A DNA stretch of 46,771 bases from an uncultured Saprospiraceae bacterium (lineage in GTDB: Bacteria > Bacteroidota > Bacteroidia > Chitinophagales > Saprospiraceae): NCBI GenBank assembly GCA_937929945.1, contig CALFUK010000061.1:1-46771 (forward strand). The letters are read 5' to 3'. Positions 18,701 to 26,895 of the stretch are shown piece by piece. How positions within the stretch are numbered: position 1 is the first letter of the stretch; every line of letters begins with the position of its first letter. The position numbers and the translations under genes were made by a program. The notes under the pieces were generated by a model that saw nothing but the letters and a program-made list of their open reading frames with translations, made no database searches and was not told the origin of the DNA.

Positions 18701-20281
18701 ACTCTTCAGCATCTTCACATAGATGACTTCATCAGGGCTGGCCTCTTCTTCCATACTGACGGGATCGAAGGTAGTGCCTCCTGATCCTGTTTCGTTAGTG
18801 ATTTCGCCGACTTTATAGATGGCATTACCATTGAGTGAATAGGTATATTCGAAAGCGACACCAAGGACTTGGTTAGGTCGTAGTCTGGTATTAAGCGAGA
18901 TATACCCCAGCTGAGGATGAAAGGTGAATTCATTATCATTCAGTCGACGCATGCTTTGTACTTCAAAATCTCTGACTTGATCGAGTCCATATTTACTCTT
19001 TAGTTCGGAGGCAGCATTGACTCTGGTATTTTCATCTGGCACTAACTCTGCGAAAAGGCTGGAGTTACCATTTTCTGGAAGGATACGCTGGTCTACATCT
19101 CTTTCATCACCCGTGAAGGTATTTTTAGGAGTGTACCTCGTATTTGGATCAGAGAATTCACTCAGGTCTGACTCTCCCAAATAGGAGATGGCAGCTACCT
19201 TAGATGAGCTACGCAGGTTAGAGTTTTGCTCATTTGTGACCCAGACCTCTATGTCTTGAATCTGGACGAGTGATCTGACTTGAGGCATATTAGAGAGGGC
19301 ATCTTCGTAGATGTCTCTGAAGTAGTGAGCGATGAAGAAGTGCCTGTTCTCATCATATTCGTCGGGTCTGATTTCGAACTCTTGGACGAGTGCTCCATTC
19401 TCTATTTGAAGGTCCTTCCGCTCTGAGCGCTGCTGTGAGGCGACACCTGTGAGGGTCAAGCGACCAAACTGTGCCACCGTTTTTACCCCAAATAGCTTCT
19501 GTGGTCCTTGGATCAGATTGCTTCTGAGTGGCAGGCTGACGTCTCCTGCTTCGATTTTTTTAATGATATCATCCTCCGAGAACTGCTCACTGTCGTAGTC
19601 TATTTTGATTTTGTTATCAAAGTCAAACGAAGCATTGGTATCATAGTTAAAGTCGAGATTCATCTTCTCGCCAATATTTCCTTCTACATTCATCTGGATA
19701 TCCATATCAAAATCAAAACCGCCTTGACTCTGCAGTCTTGGTGGTATGAATGGATTCTGGATGCGCTGGTAGTCGACTCCAAAGGTCAGATCGATATTGC
19801 CCTTGGGCTCAATAGTCACATCTGTACCGCCGAAAAGACGGTCCACCAGCGTGCTACCTAAATCTATGCGCTCTATGGGATTCAGGACTTCACCAAACCT
19901 GGCGCGCGGAGCATCTGTACCTGACATGCGGCCAAACTGTTCTCGCTGCTGCTTCTTATTTCGGTACTCTATGTACTCATTAAATGTCATGTAGGTAGGC
20001 GCCCTGTAGTATTCATCACCAATTTTTTCGGTGATGATGTAGTAGCCTGTCTCAGGGTCATACTCGACTTCCTGCTGGATCACACTGGGCTGAATATCAA
20101 ATGGATTGTAAGCGCCATCTGTGATAAAGTCGCCTTTTCTGTCTTGTACGGGGAATGTGTCTAAACTTTCAGCTTCTATCAGTTGTTGGTATGGGTCTGG
20201 AGGGTTAGTTCCATATGCCAGACTCTGATATGAGGAGAACACACATGCGATAATAAAAATAGGATATATAAAACTCCTCAT
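12755..20281 (-). CDS. sprA: SprA, outer-membrane translocon of the type IX secretion system
   Basis: 2508 aa with a signal peptide (MRSFIYPIFIIACVFSSYQS). SprA (also called Sov) forms a 36-stranded single-chain beta-barrel that is the outer-membrane exit channel of the T9SS, used for gliding adhesins and secreted enzymes. The size is in the family range, and the content fits: long beta-rich, Asp/Asn-rich repeats, amphipathic strands throughout, and a C-terminal strand series (LSLRAFVDFSRTQPYLSTSY). A low-complexity, Ser/Arg/Lys-rich insert lies near residues 1960-2000 (SSSRRSSRSRGQAKEEPSAD). The gene is intact. ruvA lies 98 bases upstream on the same strand, a linkage seen often in Bacteroidota. 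Accessory T9SS genes (porK-N, sprE) are not in the window. Confidence 0.95.
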   Translation of the reverse strand: MRSFIYPIFIIACVFSSYQSLAYGTNPPDPYQQLIEAESLDTFPVQDRKGDFITDGAYNPFDIQPSVIQQEVEYDPETGYYIITEKIGDEYYRAPTYMTFNEYIEYRNKKQQREQFGRMSGTDAPRARFGEVLNPIERIDLGSTLVDRLFGGTDVTIEPKGNIDLTFGVDYQRIQNPFIPPRLQSQGGFDFDMDIQMNVEGNIGEKMNLDFNYDTNASFDFDNKIKIDYDSEQFSEDDIIKKIEAGDVSLPLRSNLIQGPQKLFGVKTVAQFGRLTLTGVASQQRSERKDLQIENGALVQEFEIRPDEYDENRHFFIAHYFRDIYEDALSNMPQVRSLVQIQDIEVWVTNEQNSNLRSSSKVAAISYLGESDLSEFSDPNTRYTPKNTFTGDERDVDQRILPENGNSSLFAELVPDENTRVNAASELKSKYGLDQVRDFEVQSMRRLNDNEFTFHPQLGYISLNTRLRPNQVLGVAFEYTYSLNGNAIYKVGEITNETGSGGTTFDPVSMEEEASPDEVIYVKMLKSSNQRVDLPSWDLMMKNVYSLGTSQLTQEDFLLDIFFEDNEDVSLKRFLPEDGYREIPLLDFFQLDRLNSYGDPQQDGIFDFQPGLTVNTRTGSIFFPVLEPFGNSLLNLLDGNQILYEKYGFPTLYDNSVTLARENLDKNRFLIKGTLKSSVSSEINLGSFNIPQGSVTVRAGSQILREGIDYDIDYGIGRIKILNDAYLQQGVPIRVSFEDQSLFSLQQKTMFGLRADFAVNKKLNIGGTYMRLFERPFTQKVNIGSDPINNRVFGLDVNYSSEAPFVTRLVDKLPFINTKEPSLINFSAEVAALKPGHSGAINIEGEEEGVVSLDDFEGASSSIPLGSRPNLWYLASTPSTLAEAQRTDDKSYGYNRALLNWYIIDDRSIRSPEDRADPYTRVVQQRELFNRDVPRSQISDLLTFDLAYYPSERGQYNFDPPSGSDISAGLELDDDQQRVVLKDPESRWGGIMRYLPNNDFQAANFEYIEFWMLNPFSDDRNGNEQPIGEDGSLYFNLGNVSEDILKDNQQFYENSVKTPGENTPELTTAWGLVPLTIPQVNAFDLEFRREQDLGLDGLDDDGERAMFNDYVNEVATAFPTDFSVETDPSNDNFISYRDERFNGSPNLQERYLRYNHPQGNAPEETSRIGTGNPIPDAEDLNDNRSLEQSEAYYEYEVKLRNENGEIDVANAEFVTDVREVLNPSGQTEKWYRFQIPIQDTTKAEVVNGIQGFRSIQFMRMYMTGFETPKLLRLAEFELIRNQWRRLPDECSVGADGRDERSFVVNEIGIEENSSKLPFNYVSPKGIVQERVFNTFANVLQDENALNMNICALPDSCDARMYKLTQLDMRYYKRLQMFAHAEIDPSSDDFENGELSAYIRLGKDFNNNYYEYEIPLSFSDTSLVDTDMPISNIPDDAYSAIVWRAENDFDLNLELLRELKKRRNLDQPSNFTEEYSIGVKELAETIPGDTTSVNGIVRIKGNPSLGYVKGITIGVRHNKRGSKFCGEVWVNELRINGLDENGGVAGEARLEVQLADLGDITASAAYSSVGWGSLEERTFERSLESITEYDVATNLNLGKFLPNKWGVQIPFYAQYAKSKIQDQFDPYELDLKVDELIESTTDPDLIEDIKDRSAQTTTIKTVNFTNVRKERATGSKKKPMPWDISNFTVSYGHTRTEYKDDIIKQDVADDQRGSLTYNYTRSGKPIQPFKKIKSKHLKIIKEFNFNPFPNSFSFSTELRRFKSVKEFRIPKDIDYVFNDQRFDWDRRYTLDWDFTKALKMNFTATNFAVVDEIRPGSIRINRDARPFFDKFGREVDEVNVLADIAQKQQAARDTLVNNLRDFGRNKNYDHQLNLSYTLPIRYLPYMDWVTVKAGYDADYAWTVGSLSVNNGVALGNSRNGVDGIQLGNVISNNQSRSLTATFAFDKLYDKSKYIKSLDRSSSSRRSSRSRGQAKEEPSADAAGDDKKKQKGDGPSAIAKFLVRPLFSLRNFKFSYKERLSTVIPGFLPESSLLGLSSGFDAPGWGFVLGLQPDLASGQYLDDAARKGWITPDRFQNQQVLQNTQQTYQADIEIEPWKDFKLDVNFKKSFTSNHSEYFINSNPDTAYATPPLFQHTTLRDVGSFDVTFFSMQTLFNNDVNGLFNTFQNNRAVVSNRLAELDRNGRENPNLGENHDEDGPAYAKGFGRQQNDVLIHSFLAAYTGNDLTIANALVEEDISLNITKEIQSRGYIPAPNWSLRWDGLAKMEAFRNIFSSFRVTHGYKSTLKVSRFETDLQYQSALEDPLQGAFFINPELSSQNYYAIFEIPAVVIAEAFDPIIGIDIKTTNDITAGFEFKKTRNLSLLTGNISQLTEARNTEMSFNFGWVLQDVNLFGGKKRRSRADSAIGENNAEQTRGNQRVTNSRGQEMSISFDFSFRDDVTWIHEIDKGASAEPIRGLKTLRINPSVEYDMNENLSLRAFVDFSRTQPYLSTSYPITSVQGGVTARFNLN

Positions 20282-20379
20282 TTTGAGAGATTAAGGATTC
20301 TTTCTATTACGAAAAAAGATTCTTCGGGACAATGAGATATCTAACGCAGAACCAATAGAATGAGTATAGCAATTATAAA

Positions 20380-20964
20380 TTATCTCGAAACTTGTTGAAG
20401 CACCGCTTTGATAAGTTCTTCAACAGTCATGCCAGCCGAATAATATTTGTCGACGCTCTTTTTAATCTGATTTCGCTGGAAGCCTAGCGCCAATAAAGCT
20501 GTAGTCGCTTCTTCGGGCACAGGATTGACAGCTGCAGAGGTCTCTATATCGGCAGAAAGCCCTTCTTTGATGATTTTTTCTTTCAGATCTAATATGATCC
20601 GTTTAGCTGTTTTAGGTCCGACACCTTTGACCTTATTAAAGGCCACAACATTCTCATTGGCAATGGATTGTCTCACTTCGGAAGAGCTCATGCCAGAGAG
20701 TATGAGTCGAGCAGTATTAGGGCCTATCCCAGAGACAGACAGTAAGTGCTGGAAGACTGCCCGCTCATCTTGGTCAAAAAATCCGTAGAGCGTCTGAGAA
20801 TCTTCTTTTACGTGTAGATACGTCCATAATTTTACCTTTGTGGATGTTTCTATTTTCGAGTAGGTCTGGAGACTGATGTTGACATGATATCCCAGCCCAT
20901 TGATGTCGATGTAGACATAGGTAGGAGTCATCATACTGATCTGTCCATCAAGATATGCGATCAT
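20380..20964 (-). CDS. ruvA: Holliday junction branch migration subunit RuvA
   Basis: 194 aa, normal RuvA length. It binds four-way junctions as a tetramer and directs the RuvB motor. An N-terminal OB-fold (MIAYLDGQISMMTPTYVYID) is followed by two helix-hairpin-helix motifs (LLSVSGIGPNTARLILS and FNKVKGVGPKTAKRIILDL) and the C-terminal RuvB-contacting three-helix domain (ALLALGFQRNQIKKSVDK). Its 5' end faces purD across an 88-base divergent promoter region; sprA follows 98 bases downstream and is probably co-transcribed. ruvB and ruvC are not in the window. Confidence 0.97.
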   Translation of the reverse strand: MIAYLDGQISMMTPTYVYIDINGLGYHVNISLQTYSKIETSTKVKLWTYLHVKEDSQTLYGFFDQDERAVFQHLLSVSGIGPNTARLILSGMSSSEVRQSIANENVVAFNKVKGVGPKTAKRIILDLKEKIIKEGLSADIETSAAVNPVPEEATTALLALGFQRNQIKKSVDKYYSAGMTVEELIKAVLQQVSR

Positions 20965-21052
20965 GAGTCGATAGTGTATTAGTAAGCGAAGGTAGGATAA
21001 TAATATATATAATTAAATGATACTATTTAAAATATTGAAATACAGCTAATTA

Positions 21053-22312
21053 ATGAATATTTTACTCTTAGGAAGCGGCGGTAGAGAACATGCATTCGCC
21101 TGGAAACTAGAACAAAGCCAAATCGCGCACGAACTATACATAGCACCAGGTAACTCTGGTACCCAGCTGCATGGTACGAATGTAGATTTGCAGGTGAGTG
21201 ATTTCGTCCAGATCGAGTCATTCGTACAGGAGAAGTCGATTGATATGATCATCGTCGGGCCCGAAGTACCACTGGTAGAGGGCATCGTCAACCACTTTGC
21301 CTCGATGGACGTTTTTGTGCTGGGTCCAGATCAAGAAGCCGCGATGTTAGAGGGGAGTAAGGAGTATGCTAAGGAGTTTATGAAAGAATTCAGCATTCCG
21401 ACAGCTGCCTATGCATCATTCACACATGAGACATTGGATGAGGGGCTGCGCTATCTGGAGGGGATGCAGACGCCTATTGTGCTCAAAGCTGACGGACTGG
21501 CAGCAGGTAAAGGAGTGCTGATCTTAGAAAGTAGAGAAGAAGCCCAAGCGGAGCTCCGAGCCATGCTGAGTGGTAAGTTTGGAGAGGCGAGCTCCACGGT
21601 CGTGATCGAAGAATTCTTATCTGGCATTGAGTTTTCGATGTTTGCCGTGACGGATGGATCATCCTATAAGCTGCTCCCGACGGCTAAGGACTATAAGCGC
21701 ATAGGAGAAGGTGATACTGGCCTCAATACGGGAGGCATGGGAGCTGTGTCACCGGTCTCATTCGTGGATGCAGCCTTATTGAGCAAAGTAGAAGAGCGAA
21801 TCATTAAGCCCACGATAGATGGCATCCAGACTAAAGGCCTCGATTATAAGGGCTTTGTCTTTTTCGGCCTGATCGCCGTAGACGGAGAGCCCTACGTCAT
21901 AGAATATAACTGTAGAATGGGCGATCCAGAGACGGAGGTGGTTCTGCCGCGCCTGAAGACTGATCTTTTAGAAATATGCATCGCTCTCAAAGATGGCTAC
22001 CTGCAGGATATCCAGATAGAAATAGATGAGCGACACGCCACGGCAGTGATGCTGGTATCAGGAGGCTATCCTGGCCACTATGATAAGGGGCTGAAGCTGA
22101 CGGGTGTAGACCAGATCGACGACTCTATCGCATTCCACGCCGGAGTGAAAGAGACTGATGGCGAGCTGCTTACTAATGGAGGCAGGGTGATGGCGATCAC
22201 CTCTTATGGCAGCTCGAAGATTGATGCATTAGCGAAATCGATGCGCAATGCGGAAAGAATTCAGTTCGAGGGCAAATATTTTAGATCAGATATTGGTTTT
22301 GATCTGGCATGA
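21053..22312 (+). CDS. purD: Phosphoribosylamine-glycine ligase (GAR synthetase)
   Basis: 419 aa. It catalyses step two of de novo purine synthesis: phosphoribosylamine plus glycine and ATP to GAR. Order of motifs: N-terminal MNILLLGSGGREHAFAWKL, ATP-grasp region with KADGLAAGKGVLI, the DTGLNTGGMGAVSP substrate loop, and YNCRMGDPETEVVLPRL with metal/ATP ligands. The family's full length is preserved. The stop codon overlaps the start of murF-alr (ATGA), so the two genes are translationally coupled although they serve unrelated pathways. Confidence 0.97.
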   Translation: MNILLLGSGGREHAFAWKLEQSQIAHELYIAPGNSGTQLHGTNVDLQVSDFVQIESFVQEKSIDMIIVGPEVPLVEGIVNHFASMDVFVLGPDQEAAMLEGSKEYAKEFMKEFSIPTAAYASFTHETLDEGLRYLEGMQTPIVLKADGLAAGKGVLILESREEAQAELRAMLSGKFGEASSTVVIEEFLSGIEFSMFAVTDGSSYKLLPTAKDYKRIGEGDTGLNTGGMGAVSPVSFVDAALLSKVEERIIKPTIDGIQTKGLDYKGFVFFGLIAVDGEPYVIEYNCRMGDPETEVVLPRLKTDLLEICIALKDGYLQDIQIEIDERHATAVMLVSGGYPGHYDKGLKLTGVDQIDDSIAFHAGVKETDGELLTNGGRVMAITSYGSSKIDALAKSMRNAERIQFEGKYFRSDIGFDLA

Positions 22313-24753
22313 ACTTCAGCTTAGCTCAGATACAGTCCATCACTGGTGGTGAAGTGCGCGGAGGCGATACACAGCGACCGATCTCTCAGATATATTTCGA
22401 TACGCGTAAGATAGCCATCCCCAGAAATGGTCTTTTTATCTGTTTTGTCGGTCATAAGCGAGATGGTCATGACTTCATCGATCAGGCAGCCGAAAAGGGC
22501 ATCAGGCACTTCATTGTAGAGAGAGACTTAGAAAACGAAGAAATCAGCTACCTCAAAGTGGATTCTAGCATTCAGGCACTGCAGTCACTGGCGATCCATC
22601 ATCGATCACAACTGGATATACCAGTCGTGGGCATCACAGGTAGCAATGGTAAGACCATAGTCAAAGAATGGCTGTATACCATCCTGTCAGATACCTACCG
22701 AGTGATGCGTAGTCCGATGAGCTATAACTCCCAGATAGGAGTCGCTCTCTCAGTACTTCAGATGGAGCAGAGTCACGACTTAGCCATCATAGAGGCGGCC
22801 ATAGAGCGAGTAGGAGATATGTCTTCACTTCAGCAGATGGTACAATGTCAGCAAGGTATATTCACCAATATCGGAGATGCCCACCAAGCGGGATTCGCTA
22901 ACAGAGCAGAGAAGATCAAAGAGAAGCTGAAATTGTTTCAAAGCTCTCATTCTATGATATACTGCGCTGATCACGAAGAGCTGAATGCAGCCATCCACGA
23001 ACAACATTTGCCGACAGTCAGCTGGAGCCAAAGTCAGGAAGCTGGCACCTATCTGGTCAAGATGCAGCCTCACCAACGAGGTACAGCAATAGCCATCCAT
23101 CACCACGAAACCATCCATAGGCTTCAGACCAAAATCATCGAAAAGAAGTCATTAGAAAATTTGACTCATTGTCTGATATTTGCGATCGAACAGGGCATGA
23201 GTACAGAGGCTATCCAGCGCGGTGTGGATAAGATCAAAAAGCTTTCTTTACGATTAGAGCTGAAAGAAGGCGCTCAGGGTAATATCATCATAGATGACAG
23301 TTATAGCTTTGATATTATTTCGTTAGAATCAGCTTTGTCATTTCTGCATGATCAAGCTAAAGGCAGGAGTAAGGTGCTGATTATCAGTGATATATTACAG
23401 GCTAAAGATAAGCAAGAGGCTTATACGCTGCTCTCTGAACTAATCGTTTCCCACGGGATACAGCGAGTACTGCATATTGGAGAAGATGCAGCACTTCTAC
23501 AGTCCAAGCTCAATTCCGACATACGATATAGCTCTTTCGATACGGTCGCTGAGTGTCTGATGCATCTCGCCCAGTCACCCATTAAGCAAGCTGCGATCTT
23601 AGTGAAAGGCGCCCGCCAATTTCAATTTGACCGGATATCTCAAAAGCTGTCCAGAAAGCTGCACCAAACCGAACTGGAGGTGAATCTTACAGCGATCAGG
23701 CATAATCTTAATGTCATGACGCGGCATCTAGATGCAGAGACAAAACTGCTGTGTGTGATCAAGGCTGATGCCTATGGTACTGGCAGTCATACGATTGGTC
23801 ATTATCTCGAGAGCATTGGAGTAGACTATCTTGCCGTAGCCTATACCGATGAAGGCATAGAGCTGCGGCAGAGTGGCGTCACACTGCCGATCCTGGTGCT
23901 CAATCCTGAGTTAGACCAGTTCGAGGAAATCTATAGCTACCAGCTCGAACCAGAGATATACAGCCTGCATCAGCTGCGTGCATTTTGCGCGGCTGAGATG
24001 CCAGAGGGGGCGGTAGGCATCCACATCAAGGTGGATACGGGGATGAATCGACTGGGGCTTCAGCCAGAAGACATAGATGAAGTCGTCAGACTGATCCGTC
24101 ATCATCAGATTAAGGTCAAATCGATCATGTCGCACCTCGCAGCGAGTGATGATGCTGATAAAGACGAATTTACATACGGACAGCTTAGCTTATTTAAAGC
24201 GTTAACGGAGCGTTTGCATCAGGCTTTGGACACGAGGCCCATGCGTCAGATACTGAATACCTCTGGGGTCACCAGATTCGGTGAGCATCAGTACGAGATG
24301 GTCCGCATAGGCAAAGGGATGTATGGCATCGATATGACCTATCAGATCGATAAGCAGCTGATTAAGGTCCATCGCCTCTACGCCAGAGTGTCTCAGGTCA
24401 AGACGGTAGCGGCAGGCTCTACCATAGGCTATGGCTGTCATTTTATTTTAGAAAAGGACAGACGGATTGCGATCATCGGGATAGGCTACGCGGATGGTTT
24501 GCCCAGGAATATTGGAAATGGGCTAATCCAATTTAAAATCGGGGACACCACTGTGCCGACCATCGGAAATATCTGCATGGATATGTGCATGATCGATGTG
24601 ACTGATGTGAAAGGCGTTTCGGCAGGTGATCGAGTCGAGATTTTCGGTGATGATATTGATATCCGAGATGTAGCGGCGGCGGCGGGGACGATCCCTTTAG
24701 AAATACTCTCCAAACTCTCTAAGCGGCTGAATAAAGTGTACGTAGAGGACTAA
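22309..24753 (+). CDS. Bifunctional MurF-like ligase / alanine racemase fusion
   Basis: 814 aa. Residues 1 to about 450 are MurF-like (UDP-MurNAc-tripeptide:D-Ala-D-Ala ligase): Walker-type GITGSNGKTIVKEW at 108-121, then FTNIGDAHQAGFANRAEKIK. Residues about 455-814 are alanine racemase: PLP-binding Lys485 in CVIKADAYGTGS and the catalytic-tyrosine region STIGYGCHF, plus the terminal IGNICMDMCMIDVT. The fusion is common in Bacteroidota and supplies D-alanine and its dipeptide product. In the ligase half, the usual DSYNANP motif reads DDSYSFDI and the EMGxxxxGEI motif is changed to AAIERVGDMSSL, so its ligase activity is less certain than the racemase. Start overlaps purD. Confidence 0.92.
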   Translation: MNFSLAQIQSITGGEVRGGDTQRPISQIYFDTRKIAIPRNGLFICFVGHKRDGHDFIDQAAEKGIRHFIVERDLENEEISYLKVDSSIQALQSLAIHHRSQLDIPVVGITGSNGKTIVKEWLYTILSDTYRVMRSPMSYNSQIGVALSVLQMEQSHDLAIIEAAIERVGDMSSLQQMVQCQQGIFTNIGDAHQAGFANRAEKIKEKLKLFQSSHSMIYCADHEELNAAIHEQHLPTVSWSQSQEAGTYLVKMQPHQRGTAIAIHHHETIHRLQTKIIEKKSLENLTHCLIFAIEQGMSTEAIQRGVDKIKKLSLRLELKEGAQGNIIIDDSYSFDIISLESALSFLHDQAKGRSKVLIISDILQAKDKQEAYTLLSELIVSHGIQRVLHIGEDAALLQSKLNSDIRYSSFDTVAECLMHLAQSPIKQAAILVKGARQFQFDRISQKLSRKLHQTELEVNLTAIRHNLNVMTRHLDAETKLLCVIKADAYGTGSHTIGHYLESIGVDYLAVAYTDEGIELRQSGVTLPILVLNPELDQFEEIYSYQLEPEIYSLHQLRAFCAAEMPEGAVGIHIKVDTGMNRLGLQPEDIDEVVRLIRHHQIKVKSIMSHLAASDDADKDEFTYGQLSLFKALTERLHQALDTRPMRQILNTSGVTRFGEHQYEMVRIGKGMYGIDMTYQIDKQLIKVHRLYARVSQVKTVAAGSTIGYGCHFILEKDRRIAIIGIGYADGLPRNIGNGLIQFKIGDTTVPTIGNICMDMCMIDVTDVKGVSAGDRVEIFGDDIDIRDVAAAAGTIPLEILSKLSKRLNKVYVED

Positions 24754-24891
24754 TCAGAAAACACCGCAAAAAGCTTATTATTAGTCATCTCCAATTGCCT
24801 TTGAATGGATAAAGTCAGTATTAATCGATAAGATTTTGACTCACCTAAGCCTTAACATCTTATTTTAAATCCCTTTCATAATAAACGGCAC

Positions 24892-24899
24892 TACTTTTG
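24892..24899 (+). promoter_or_regulatory. Possible -7 element for the folding-factor operon
   Basis: TACTTTTG fits the Bacteroidota -7 consensus TAnnTTTG. A TTTG at proper -33 spacing is not present; only T-rich stretches (24863-24866, 24874-24876) lie upstream at non-ideal distances. The element is 35 bases before the first gene's ATG at 24934, a good distance for a promoter of the three-gene unit. Confidence 0.4.
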
Positions 24900-24933
24900 A
24901 CGTTGTGGTAGTTAAGCCTTTAATAAGCGAACG

Positions 24934-26895
24934 ATGATAAAACAAGCCATGATTTTCAGCTTTCTCTTCGTGATCATAGCTCAGATCGCAGCTCAAAATG
25001 AAGATCCAGTATTATTCACGGTCAATGATCGACCTGTCTACTTTTCTGAGTTTGATTACATCTACAAGAAAAACAATCGGGATAAGGCGGACTACTCGAA
25101 AGAAAGCCTCCAAGAATACTTAGATCTATACATCAAATTTAAGCTGAAAGTAGAAAAAGCGAAAGAGCTCAAACTCGATACGCTGGAAGCCCTCCAGACG
25201 GAGCTGGCAGGCTACCGTAAGCAATTAGCCAGTGCCTATCTCGTAGATAAGGAAGTGACTAATGAGCTGATAGATGAGGCGTACGGGCGTAAGATGGAGG
25301 ATGTCAAAGTGAGGCATATCTTAGTCTCCGTACCTGCAAAGGCCTCGAAGGACCGTATCGCTGCTGCTGAAGAAAAAATATATAATATCAAAGAAAAGCT
25401 CAATAATGGAGCTGACTTTGGGATGATGGCTAAGACGCTCTCTGACGACAAGCGATCCGCGGCTAATGAGGGTGAATTGGGCTGGCTGACCGCCACACTG
25501 CCCAATGGATTCTATGCCTTGGAGAATGCCATCTACCAGACCGAAGCCAATCAGCCCTCTCAGCCCATTCGGACTAAGATCGGCTATCACATCGTAGAAG
25601 TCTTAGATAAAAGACCCGCCAGAGGCGAAATAGAAGTCTCTCATCTATTGATCAGATCAAAAAAGAATGGCATCCCTAACCCAGAGGCTCATGCCACTGC
25701 GGACAGCATCTATGAGCTGATCAAAGGAGGTCGATCATACGATGAGATGGTGCAGCGGCACAGCGATGATAAAAATACAGCGAATAAAAATGGAAGCTTG
25801 GGTTTCTTCGGCATCGGCATGTATGATCCTGCCTTTGAGCAGGCTGCCTTCAGTCTGAAGCAGGATGGCGATATCACGGCTCCAGTAAAATCATCCATAG
25901 GATGGCACATCATCAGAAGAGACAGTAAGCGCGACTATTCTAATGAGCAAAAGATGAAGTCCAAACTGAAAAACTCGATATCCACTGATGATCGATTTGA
26001 TACGGCTAAGGCAGCCAAGATCAAACAAATCCAAGAGGCAGCGGGATTCAGCTACGACGAAGCGGCGCTTCAAGGCTTCATAGCTCAGCTCAATGAGAGC
26101 TATTATTCATTCAAATGGGAGATGCCAGTGGTAGCAGATAAGGACATAGCTAGCTTCCCTGGCTATGCTGCGTATACAGTGCAAGACTTCGCTGAGTACA
26201 GTAAGAGAAATACGAAGAAAAGGCTGCGATTTGATAAGACGATACCGCTGCAGGAGTCAGTGGGCGAAATGTTTGACGCCTTTATCGAAGAGAAGACGCT
26301 ATCCTTTGAAGAGGCTAACTTGGAGCAGAAATATCCAGACTTCAGAGCGCTGATGAGAGAGTACTCAGAAGGTGTCCTCCTCTTCGAAGTGACTAAAGAT
26401 AATGTGTGGGATAAGGCATCGAGAGATACGGTAGGCTTGAAAGAATTTCACAGTAGACACAGAGACGACTATGTCTGGAAGGATCGCTTAGTGCTCGATG
26501 AGTACATCATAGAGACCACTGACAAGGGGATCCTGCGCCAGGTGAATAAACTTGCAGAAAAAATGACAGCCGAAGAAGTGAAAGCCAAAATAGCGGAAGA
26601 TCACGGCCAAACCGTCTTTGTCGAAAGGCACACTTACGAAAAAGGAGATGATAAGCTCAGAGGCATCAAGTGGAAAAAGGGGCACAAAGAGGTCAGAATG
26701 GATCAAGTAAATAAGGAAAGTAAAGTCATCATCGTCCGAGAAGTGCTGCCAGCAGCTCAAAAGACGCTGAAGGAGGCCAAAGGCTACATCATAGCTGACT
26801 ACCAGGACGAACTGGAGCAGAAATGGGTGCAATCACTTCGTGAGCAATACCCTGTCGATATTAAGGAGAATGTCCTATCCACAATGGTACAGTAG
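24934..26895 (+). CDS. Periplasmic peptidyl-prolyl isomerase with two parvulin domains
   Basis: 653 aa with a signal peptide (MIKQAMIFSFLFVIIAQIAAQ). An N-terminal SurA/PpiD-like chaperone region (about 25-115) leads to two parvulin (rotamase) domains in tandem: VKVRHILVSVPAKASK with GELGWLTATLPNGF and IGYHIVEVLDK, then EVSHLLIRSKKNGIPN with GSLGFFGIGMYDPAFE and IGWHIIRRDSK. The C-terminal about 300 residues are helical and charged without a recognised domain. Such proteins assist folding of outer-membrane and secreted proteins. The next gene starts at the very next base, so the operon is tight. It is the largest of the three related products. Confidence 0.88.
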   Translation: MIKQAMIFSFLFVIIAQIAAQNEDPVLFTVNDRPVYFSEFDYIYKKNNRDKADYSKESLQEYLDLYIKFKLKVEKAKELKLDTLEALQTELAGYRKQLASAYLVDKEVTNELIDEAYGRKMEDVKVRHILVSVPAKASKDRIAAAEEKIYNIKEKLNNGADFGMMAKTLSDDKRSAANEGELGWLTATLPNGFYALENAIYQTEANQPSQPIRTKIGYHIVEVLDKRPARGEIEVSHLLIRSKKNGIPNPEAHATADSIYELIKGGRSYDEMVQRHSDDKNTANKNGSLGFFGIGMYDPAFEQAAFSLKQDGDITAPVKSSIGWHIIRRDSKRDYSNEQKMKSKLKNSISTDDRFDTAKAAKIKQIQEAAGFSYDEAALQGFIAQLNESYYSFKWEMPVVADKDIASFPGYAAYTVQDFAEYSKRNTKKRLRFDKTIPLQESVGEMFDAFIEEKTLSFEEANLEQKYPDFRALMREYSEGVLLFEVTKDNVWDKASRDTVGLKEFHSRHRDDYVWKDRLVLDEYIIETTDKGILRQVNKLAEKMTAEEVKAKIAEDHGQTVFVERHTYEKGDDKLRGIKWKKGHKEVRMDQVNKESKVIIVREVLPAAQKTLKEAKGYIIADYQDELEQKWVQSLREQYPVDIKENVLSTMVQ

